Source: Bacteroides sp.
Lineage (GTDB): Bacteria > Bacteroidota > Bacteroidia > Bacteroidales > Muribaculaceae
Reading direction: 5' to 3'
Length of the DNA stretch: 64,000 nucleotides
NCBI GenBank assembly: GCA_014802435.1
Contig: JAAVCG010000006.1
Coordinates: 121,195-185,194, forward strand
The notes under the pieces: generated by a model
The model's input: the letters and a program-made list of their open reading frames with translations, nothing else
The model's database searches: none
What the model was told of the DNA's origin: nothing
Translations under genes and position numbers: made by a program
Shown: positions 34,402-41,054 of the stretch, piece after piece
Layout: every line of letters begins with the position of its first letter
Numbering within the stretch: position 1 is the stretch's first letter

Positions 34402-36174
34402 CTATTGAGTTATGTTAAATATTTGTTCAAAATCAAACTTGTTTGCAAAAAACTTAGCCCCAGCCGGCGAAAGATGGGCACAATCAAATGAGATAAATTG
34501 CCCATCAGGAGTAAAAAGTTGTATCTCTCCATTCTTATTAAGACTAGCATTAACAAAATCTATATAATTGTGCCCCCAACTGTTATGCCACTCTTTGTTA
34601 ATTGAGTTGAGTTTGTCTGATACTGGAGTTGTTAAAGCTAAGTAATTAGGGGAGTGGCGTTGATTATACACTTTGCCCACTGATTTACCAAATTTTTTTG
34701 TGCCAATTCCGAAAATTTTTGAGCTATCCTTGGCTTTTTGAAAAATATAGGAAGGTACTTGATATTTAGGTCCAAAGATAAAAATATAGTCAGCCAGGGA
34801 ATATCTTTCGTCATCTTCTTCCGGTTCAAAAATGTAGGAGATCTCAATTTTATTAGTTTTATCCCATTCTTGAATAACGCAAGCAAAATCTCTTGCAAAA
34901 CTATTCCCGATAACAAGAACTTTAATCTTATCTTCTTCAAACGGTTTATCAAGTTCATATATCTTGTCAATATAGGAAGTGTTTCTAACAACATAGGGAT
35001 TGTCAAGTGTGACCCCCATCTCAGGGACATCTCTCATTACCCCGGCTCTATTGTAAGCAAATAGAGAGAAAAAGAGTACTCCAGCCCAAAGAAGTCCCCA
35101 ACTGATTTTTTTAAAAATTGTGTTAATCCGAATATTTTCAAAAAAATAGTAAGAAAAAACTGATATTAATAATGTATTCAGCAAAAAAACAGACAACAAG
35201 CCTACTGTCATATTATCGTCAAAACAGTAGCGAGTAAATGCTAAAATAAGTTGATGCCATACATATAAACTTAGAGAAATCTTTCCAATATAAGATATCA
35301 CCAAGCTCCCTCTATAACGGTTTGGCCAAGAAAGAAGTAACATGCTTGACAGAAAAACCATTGTCATTAGGATTAATTCTTTTGATATAAATGCATCATC
35401 TTCAATAGGGACTCCAACAATAGTTTCATTATTGATCTCACTTATAAAGGTAAAATTCATGCAAAGAATAACAATCATTAAGCTCAAGATAGAGAAATAA
35501 CACAGATTGCTAATCTTAATTCCTTTTTTACAAAGATAAAAGGCTAAGCCTCCAATGCAAAATTCCCATATTCTAAACGGGAGATAATAGAACTTTATAC
35601 TATAATCAATTGGTAAGAGTAAAAAAATGCTAAAAGAAACAAGAGCTAAAATACCCAAAGTGTTAATAAGAACGTCCTCAATTCTTTTTTTGACTGGAGA
35701 TAGAAACTTTACCAATAATAATACTATTGGAAAAGAAACGAAGAATTGAACTACAATCCCAAGATACCAAAGTGCCATTAAAGGTCGATACTCATTTAAT
35801 GTGTTCCAGTAATCACATGTCGTTATAGACAGTAGTATGTTGTTGCAAAATAATTCAGAGGCGACAACGGAGGCTGCAAGATTTTCATAATCATCAGGCA
35901 TCATAGTAAAATAACCAATGATTAAAGCAACAATACAGACAATAATGACTAAAGGTACAAAACGATTAAGACGATGCCAAAGCCATGCAAAATAAGAGAA
36001 ATCATCTTTTACTATGTGTTCAATAACAGATGGAATGATTAGGAATCCGCTAATGACCATAAAAATATCTACACCTAAATAGCCATATGGTAGAATACCT
36101 ATATGATAGAATATGACAGCGATAATAGCAATGCCTTTAATAATATCCAAATCAATTCTACGTTCCATTTCCAA
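34402..36174 (-). CDS. Membrane acyltransferase (acyltransferase 3) with SGNH domain
   Basis: 590 residues. An OafA/YrhL-type domain with about ten membrane segments (residues about 10-375) has the catalytic-type His24 in IFYHIGILPYGYLGVD. A C-terminal extracytoplasmic SGNH-like domain (about 410-590) has VIGNSFARD with the Ser and DCAHLSP with the Asp/His. Such proteins O-acetylate surface polysaccharides or lipid-linked sugars. The gene is clearly more AT-rich than its neighbours and uses AT-ending codons, indicating transfer. Start could be either of two ATGs (MEMER). Confidence 0.85.
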   Translation of the reverse strand: MEMERRIDLDIIKGIAIIAVIFYHIGILPYGYLGVDIFMVISGFLIIPSVIEHIVKDDFSYFAWLWHRLNRFVPLVIIVCIVALIIGYFTMMPDDYENLAASVVASELFCNNILLSITTCDYWNTLNEYRPLMALWYLGIVVQFFVSFPIVLLLVKFLSPVKKRIEDVLINTLGILALVSFSIFLLLPIDYSIKFYYLPFRIWEFCIGGLAFYLCKKGIKISNLCYFSILSLMIVILCMNFTFISEINNETIVGVPIEDDAFISKELILMTMVFLSSMLLLSWPNRYRGSLVISYIGKISLSLYVWHQLILAFTRYCFDDNMTVGLLSVFLLNTLLISVFSYYFFENIRINTIFKKISWGLLWAGVLFFSLFAYNRAGVMRDVPEMGVTLDNPYVVRNTSYIDKIYELDKPFEEDKIKVLVIGNSFARDFACVIQEWDKTNKIEISYIFEPEEDDERYSLADYIFIFGPKYQVPSYIFQKAKDSSKIFGIGTKKFGKSVGKVYNQRHSPNYLALTTPVSDKLNSINKEWHNSWGHNYIDFVNASLNKNGEIQLFTPDGQFISFDCAHLSPAGAKFFANKFDFEQIFNITQ

Positions 36175-36419
36175 TCACTATATTTTACTAATAAATTTAA
36201 ATTAGTATTCTCAGCGTAACGTTTATTTAAAAGAGTTTTAGATCAGTATTTAATGTAATAATCTTGGTGCAAATATATGAATATTTATATTAAATTGCAA
36301 ATTATCTAAAAAAGAAAGGGAAGAATATAGCAGAATCAAGAGGTGCAATAGGTACAGGTGGAGTAAAAATTTTTCGCAGATTCAAGACCGAAGTGCAAAA
36401 TTTTCGGTTGAGAAGAACC

Positions 36420-36475
36420 CATCTCCACTCTCCTTCTGGAGGGGGATGCCCAAGCGGCGGGGGCGGCCTAAACCG
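36420..36475. repeat. GC-rich fragment in an AT-rich gap
   Basis: A short stretch with CTCCTTCTGGAGGGGGATG and GGCGGGGGCGG stands out from AT-rich surroundings. It looks like a dispersed repeat remnant of the kind common in Bacteroidetes. The rest of the 36175-36486 gap is AT-rich and shows no gene. Confidence 0.4.
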
Positions 36476-36521
36476 CACCCAAGAGCGTACTTTTTTTCAA
36501 CAAGCAACTAAAAAAATAAAA

Positions 36522-36543
36522 GCGGGAGACCGAAATCTCCCGC
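36522..36543 (+). terminator. Stem-loop shielding the transposase
   Basis: GCGGGAGA (36522-36529) and TCTCCCGC (36536-36543) pair around CCGAAA, just inside the left IS end. Many insertion sequences carry such stems to stop transcription or translation entering from outside. Confidence 0.6.
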
Positions 36544-36568
36544 GGAATAATTATTTTTGTAGTTGCAT

Positions 36569-37522
36569 ATGTATAAACAATTATCCCGGGAGCAAAGATA
36601 CGCAATTTATCTGGGACTGCAAGAAAAAAAGACACTTACTGCAATTGCTCTGCAGATTGGATGCTCAGTATCAACGGTTTGTCGCGAAGTAAAGCGCAAC
36701 ACGAACCGTCACGGCCATTATGTATTTCAACACGCCTGCGAGTTCGCTCAATTCCGCAAACAACGGAGCGCAATGAATCGCAGGACTCCTGCTAATGTCA
36801 TCAGGCAAGCGCGGAAGCTGTTGATTGAAGAAGACTGGTCGCCTCAGCAGATATCCGGATGGCTGCTCGTTAACAAACAGATACACATATCCCACGAACG
36901 GATATATCAGGAAATAAGGGCGGATAAATCCGGAATACTTAAGGAGCATACGCGCCACAAAATGAAATATCGCCATCACTGCTACCGTAAAAGACCGACA
37001 AAAGTCAGAAACATCCCCGATCGCATCAGCATACATGATAGACCGGTCGAAGCCGACGGAACCAGGTTCGGTGACTGGGAGCTGGACCTTATCGTCGGGA
37101 AAGGACAACGTAGCGCCCTGGTCACACTGACTGAGAGACTTACAAACTATACACTGATGGAATACATCCCCAACAAACGCCCGCAGACCGTTGCCGATAC
37201 AGTCTGGAAAATGCTCATGCCTTTTATCGGACATGCGCTCAAGACCATCACAACGGACAATGGCAGCGAGTTCATGCTCCACAAGCAATTTGCCCGAAAA
37301 CTCAAGACCAAAGTATACTTTGCCGACTCATACTGCTCATGGCAGAAAGGGGCCATCGAATACGCAAACAAACTAATCCGTCAATACTTCCCCAAAGGAA
37401 CTGATTTTAATCTCATTACAAAAGAAGAAATCATGGAAATACAAAAGAAAATTAACCGCCGACCGAGGAAAAAACTGAATTTTAAGTCCCCAACTATGGT
37501 TTTTTACAATCTTTGTCGCTAA
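36569..37522 (+). CDS. IS30-family transposase
   Basis: 317 residues from the ATG at 36569; a TTG two codons earlier is possible. N-terminal helix-turn-helix (LTAIALQIGCSVSTVCREVKRN, shortened here) and DDE catalytic core: Asp in GDWELDLIVGKG (about 173), Asp in TTDNGSEF (about 230) and Glu in KGAIEYANKLIRQ (about 264). The frame is intact, so the element may be mobile. A TATTTTTG box at 36552-36559 lies just before the start. Confidence 0.92.
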   Translation: MYKQLSREQRYAIYLGLQEKKTLTAIALQIGCSVSTVCREVKRNTNRHGHYVFQHACEFAQFRKQRSAMNRRTPANVIRQARKLLIEEDWSPQQISGWLLVNKQIHISHERIYQEIRADKSGILKEHTRHKMKYRHHCYRKRPTKVRNIPDRISIHDRPVEADGTRFGDWELDLIVGKGQRSALVTLTERLTNYTLMEYIPNKRPQTVADTVWKMLMPFIGHALKTITTDNGSEFMLHKQFARKLKTKVYFADSYCSWQKGAIEYANKLIRQYFPKGTDFNLITKEEIMEIQKKINRRPRKKLNFKSPTMVFYNLCR

Positions 37523-37557
37523 TTTTGCACTTGCTTGTTGAAAGTACGGAGTAAAAA

Positions 37558-37589
37558 TTTGGAACTTAAAAAAATAAGTATTATCTTTG
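37558..37589 (+). promoter_or_regulatory. Promoter of the radical SAM gene
   Basis: TTTG (37558-37561), 20 bases, TATCTTTG (37582-37589). It begins ten bases outside the right end of the IS element, so the insertion lies next to but does not break it. The leader is about 50 bases. Confidence 0.65.
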
Positions 37590-37646
37590 TGGGGTCTTTA
37601 AAGACAAATTTATATGTTGGAAATGAAAAAAGTTGAATAATATTTA

Positions 37647-38717
37647 ATGAAAATGAAAATTACACGTAGAAAACTTAATAAGGCCCTTGGGATCATACGA
37701 AATACTCGTATAAACTATGATTTGGTTAGTTTTTGTGGGAACATGTGTAAACGTTACTTCACTAAGCGTGATGCAGATAAGACCTTGCCTTATCCGACTA
37801 CTCTTATGCTTGAACTGACCAACAAGTGTAATCTTAAGTGTACAATGTGTCCACGCGAACATATTTATGGTCAAGACATGAACATCGGCAACATGGACAC
37901 CGATCTTGCTTATAAAATAATAGACGAGTGTTATCCGTATCTACAATCAATTGGCCTGACCGGGCTTGGTGAAACTCTTTTTGCTCCAAATCTCCTTGAT
38001 GTTGCAAAGTATATCAAGTTAAAAAAGAAATCAATTGTTATTTTCATCTCGTCTAATGCAAATATGCCCGACTTTATTGAGAGAATTACCCCCGTAGTTC
38101 CTTACATTGATACTCTCCAAATTTCAATAGATGGGGTTGGGGAGATATATGATAAAATACGTATTGGAGGCTCTTTCCATCTTCTTGATGAAAATCTACA
38201 AAAGCTTAGTCCTATAATTGCTGACGGGAATGTGGATGTTATGTTCAATATGGTCGTTTCTATGAAAAATTTTGAATCGATGGTGGATGTCATCGACTTT
38301 GCTCATAAGCGCGGGGTACGATTTGTAAATTTTTCTAAGCTTAATCTTGCAAGTATCCCGGAAATTGATGTTGCTACTACATACGACTTTTTCAAGTCTA
38401 AAGAATACATAGAAGTTTGTCAAAGAACTCTTGAAAAAGCTCATGACTATCCGGAGTTGGAGATTACCGGACTTGACATTCAACCTGAAGGGACCTTTCA
38501 TGTATGCCCATTGGTATATAATAGCTTTCAAATTAACCAAGACGGGTTTGTGCCTCCATGTTGCGCTAAACCCTTCTCAAAGTTGATGTCTTTTGGTAAT
38601 GTAAAAGACTCTGATGTGCTTTCTGTCCTCAATAGTGCAGCGGCCAAGGATTTTCAACGTTGTTGGCAGATGAGTCGTGTGCCTGATTTTTGTAGGAATT
38701 GTAATGTATTCTTGTAA
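37647..38717 (+). CDS. Radical SAM/SPASM domain protein
   Basis: 356 residues. The radical SAM cluster motif is Cys61-x3-Cys65-x2-Cys68 (NKCNLKCTMCPREH). The C-terminal SPASM region has HVCPLV, VPPCCAKPF and CRNCNVF, Cys residues for auxiliary Fe-S clusters. SPASM enzymes usually modify peptides or sugars; no precursor peptide is seen nearby. It is AT-rich like the acyltransferase and lies on the other side of the IS30 element, so both probably came together. Alternative role: sugar modification for a surface polysaccharide. Confidence 0.85.
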   Translation: MKMKITRRKLNKALGIIRNTRINYDLVSFCGNMCKRYFTKRDADKTLPYPTTLMLELTNKCNLKCTMCPREHIYGQDMNIGNMDTDLAYKIIDECYPYLQSIGLTGLGETLFAPNLLDVAKYIKLKKKSIVIFISSNANMPDFIERITPVVPYIDTLQISIDGVGEIYDKIRIGGSFHLLDENLQKLSPIIADGNVDVMFNMVVSMKNFESMVDVIDFAHKRGVRFVNFSKLNLASIPEIDVATTYDFFKSKEYIEVCQRTLEKAHDYPELEITGLDIQPEGTFHVCPLVYNSFQINQDGFVPPCCAKPFSKLMSFGNVKDSDVLSVLNSAAAKDFQRCWQMSRVPDFCRNCNVFL

Positions 38718-38846
38718 ATTTTAATTCAATTTTTGGGAAAAATGAACCTTTTTTGTTGCTGCGACGTTATAATTACGAAAAGCACACAGAAATGACTTTT
38801 TTCATTGTGAAAGAAATGTGATAATGATTGGTTTATTATTTGACGA

Positions 38847-38869
38847 GGAGTGACCGAGATGGCCACTCC
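38847..38869 (-). terminator. Terminator-like stem after folP
   Basis: GGAGTGACC (38847-38855) and GGCCACTCC (38861-38869) pair with one mismatch, 12 bases past the folP stop on the minus strand. Confidence 0.5.
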
Positions 38870-38880
38870 CCGCTGATTTT

Positions 38881-39714
38881 TTATAGCATCCGGAGGGTTT
38901 CAATCGATTGGAGAGCCGGAGCGGGGTCATGGACGCGAATTATCTTTGCCCCGGCCTGAATGGCGAGTATATTGGCCGTGATGGTGGCTGGAAGCACTTC
39001 GGCGGGCGTTAGCCCAAGGGGTTTATAAAACATTGACTTGCGGCTGATTCCGACGAGCACCGGCTGAGGGAATGTCCGGCAAATCAGCTCGAGTTCACGC
39101 ATCAGTTGCCAGTTTTGCTCCAGAGTTTTTGCAAACCCGAATCCGGGGTCGAGAATCACTTGAGTGGCCCCTTTTGCGGTTAGTTCGGCAATGCGTTGAG
39201 CAAAAAAGGTCATGACGGCGGCGGTTACGCTCCCCTCGGCTGAATAATCGGTGAGTTGCTGCATCGTTTGCGGAGTTCCGCGCATGTGCATCATTACGTA
39301 AGGAGTGTTTTCGCGGGCAATGAGGGCGTCCATCTCCGGGTCAGCAAGTCCGCCGCTGATATCGTTGATGATGTCGGCGCCGGCTTCCAGGGCGGCCTGA
39401 GCAACTGAGGCGCGGAAGGTGTCGACGCTTATGGGAATCTCCCGGCTGACCCGGCGCACTGCTTTCACGGCGTCGACAAGGCGACGCATTTCAGCCTCGG
39501 TGCTGACTTCTTCGGCTCCGGGGCGTGAGGAATAGGCTCCGAGGTCAATGATGTCGGCCCCTTCAGAAATAACCTGCTCGGTGCGGCGGCTGATGGCATC
39601 GGCATCGGCGCAGCGCGAGGCGGAATAGAACGAATCATCCGTAGCATTGATGATGGCCATGATGGCCGGGCGCGGAAATTCTACCAGTCGCCCTTGAAGA
39701 TTTAAGCTAAACAT
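38881..39714 (-). CDS. folP: Dihydropteroate synthase
   Basis: 277 residues. It joins p-aminobenzoate to hydroxymethyl-dihydropterin diphosphate in folate synthesis. Motifs in order: IINATDDSFYSASR, IIDLGAYSSRPGAEEVS, SVDTFR, IINDISGG, MMHMRGTPQTM, ILDPGFGFAKT and GISRKSM, ending with RVHDP. The usual N-V-T-P-D-S loop is N-A-T-D-D-S here, a change in the loop linked to sulfonamide binding. A TAACTTTG box lies only four bases before the ATG. Confidence 0.95.
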   Translation of the reverse strand: MFSLNLQGRLVEFPRPAIMAIINATDDSFYSASRCADADAISRRTEQVISEGADIIDLGAYSSRPGAEEVSTEAEMRRLVDAVKAVRRVSREIPISVDTFRASVAQAALEAGADIINDISGGLADPEMDALIARENTPYVMMHMRGTPQTMQQLTDYSAEGSVTAAVMTFFAQRIAELTAKGATQVILDPGFGFAKTLEQNWQLMRELELICRTFPQPVLVGISRKSMFYKPLGLTPAEVLPATITANILAIQAGAKIIRVHDPAPALQSIETLRML

Positions 39715-39718
39715 GGCG

Positions 39719-39747
39719 CAAAGTTACGGAAAAAATGCGTAACTTTG
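39719..39747. promoter_or_regulatory. Divergent -7 boxes touching both start codons
   Basis: TAACTTTG on the minus strand (39726-39719) for folP and TAACTTTG on the plus strand (39740-39747) for dedA. They end 4 and 7 bases before their ATGs, so both mRNAs should be leaderless or nearly so. No good TTTG -33 was found for either. Confidence 0.6.
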
Positions 39748-39754
39748 CACTCAT

Positions 39755-40435
39755 ATGGAATTATTAGCTATTTTTGACGCTCAGTCGCTCTTCTCAATGG
39801 TCTGGGACCATATGAGTTACTTCTATGTGTTCCTGTTCATGACCATCGAGAGCTCGTTTATCCCGTTCCCGAGCGAGATTGTCGTTCCGCCGGCGGCTTA
39901 TATCGCCTCGGTTGACGGGACGATGAATATTTATGGTGTAGGCATCGCCGCCACTTTAGGCGCCCTTGCCGGGTCAATCATCAATTATTTTCTTGCCGTT
40001 TGGATTGGGCGGCCTATAGTCTATGCGTTTGCACGCTCAAGGATGGGCGCCATCTGCATGATTTCGCCGGAAAAGGTCAAGAAGGCCGAGGATTATTTTG
40101 ATGCCCACGGCGCAGTGTCCACTTTTGTGGGGCGCCTGATTCCCGTTATCCGCCAGTTGATTTCCATTCCGGCGGGTCTGGCGCGGATGAACTTCGGTAA
40201 GTTCTGCCTGTTCACTACTTTAGGCGCGGCCATCTGGAACGCCGTGCTCTGCTGGTTAGGCTGGTTCCTGGCTCGGTTTGTCAGCAAGGATGACCTTTTT
40301 CAGAAGATTGAAGAGTATAATCAATATCTCAGTTGGGCCGGCTATGCGCTCGGCGCCATCTGCATCTTATTCGTTATTTATCAGCTCGTTAAACCCAAGA
40401 AACAAAATGACTCAGATAGCCCCCTCAATGCTTAG
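39755..40435 (+). CDS. DedA-family membrane protein
   Basis: 226 residues with about five hydrophobic segments. SSFIPFPSEIVVPPAAY and FVGRLIPVIRQLISIPAGLARM are the two re-entrant conserved segments of DedA/SNARE-associated proteins, with Glu and the Arg pair retained. Members flip undecaprenyl phosphate or phospholipids across the inner membrane and support envelope homeostasis. Its last 29 bases overlap the start of rpe. Confidence 0.9.
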   Translation: MELLAIFDAQSLFSMVWDHMSYFYVFLFMTIESSFIPFPSEIVVPPAAYIASVDGTMNIYGVGIAATLGALAGSIINYFLAVWIGRPIVYAFARSRMGAICMISPEKVKKAEDYFDAHGAVSTFVGRLIPVIRQLISIPAGLARMNFGKFCLFTTLGAAIWNAVLCWLGWFLARFVSKDDLFQKIEEYNQYLSWAGYALGAICILFVIYQLVKPKKQNDSDSPLNA

Positions 40436-41054
40436 TGCCAACTTCGGCTCATTGGATGCCGACGTTGAAATGGTTAATAACTCAGATGCCGCGATGATTC
40501 ATCTCGACGTCATGGACGGTCAGTTCGTGCCGAATATCTCCTTTGGATTTCCCGTAATCGAGGCCATTGCCCACAAGGCGCGCAAGCCCCTGGATGCTCA
40601 TCTGATGATTCTTGAGCCGGATAAATGGGTCGACACCCTGGCTCGCCTCGGAGTGGAGACGATGAACGTTCACTGGGAGGCGTGTACCCATCTTCATCGC
40701 ACTGTGCAGGCCATCCGTGCCGCCGGAATGAAGCCCGCCGTGACCCTCAATCCGGCCACTCCCGTTGAATTTCTCCGCGATATCATCACAGACGTTGACA
40801 TGGTTCTGCTGATGAGCGTCAACCCCGGATTCGGAGGGCAGAAGTTTATCCCGCAGATTCTTGATAAGACGCGCCGCCTTCGCCGGATGATCAGCGAAAG
40901 CGGCTCGCAAGCACTTATTCAGATTGATGGCGGAGTCAACATGGAGACGGGGCGTCACCTCGTTGAAGCCGGGGCGGATATCCTCGTTGCCGGCAGTTAT
41001 GTTTTCAATTCGCCGAACCCCGCCGAGACCATTGCCAATTTGGCGCGGTTATGA
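40407..41054 (+). CDS. rpe: Ribulose-phosphate 3-epimerase
   Basis: 215 residues from the ATG at 40407 (MTQIAPSMLSANFGSLDAD), inside the 3' end of dedA; a longer frame from 40278 is out of family. Barrel motifs: IHLDVMDGQFVPNISFG with metal and catalytic Asp, DAHLMI, MSVNPGFGGQKFIP and QIDGGVN. It interconverts ribulose-5-P and xylulose-5-P in the pentose phosphate pathway. Its stop overlaps the convergent AlbA_2 gene by six bases. Confidence 0.96.
   Translation: MTQIAPSMLSANFGSLDADVEMVNNSDAAMIHLDVMDGQFVPNISFGFPVIEAIAHKARKPLDAHLMILEPDKWVDTLARLGVETMNVHWEACTHLHRTVQAIRAAGMKPAVTLNPATPVEFLRDIITDVDMVLLMSVNPGFGGQKFIPQILDKTRRLRRMISESGSQALIQIDGGVNMETGRHLVEAGADILVAGSYVFNSPNPAETIANLARL

Larger units (their letters stand above)
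36487..37547 (+). mobile_element. IS30-family insertion sequence
   Basis: A single transposase gene between imperfect inverted ends. Left end, from 36487: GTAC, a T-run, then TTTCAACAAGCAACT. Right end, read inwards from 37547: GTACTTTCAACAAGCAAGTG. The ends differ by four extra T in the left copy. Inside the left end a strong stem (36522-36543) precedes the transposase and may block read-in. Target duplications were not clear. Confidence 0.8.

Noticed and set aside
36487-38717. Composite transposon carrying the radical SAM gene
   Set aside because: Only one IS copy was found; no second end lies beyond the gene.
40278-40406. Longer rpe with 43 extra residues
   Set aside because: The extension is the alternate frame of dedA; rpe proteins begin at the MTQIAPS position.
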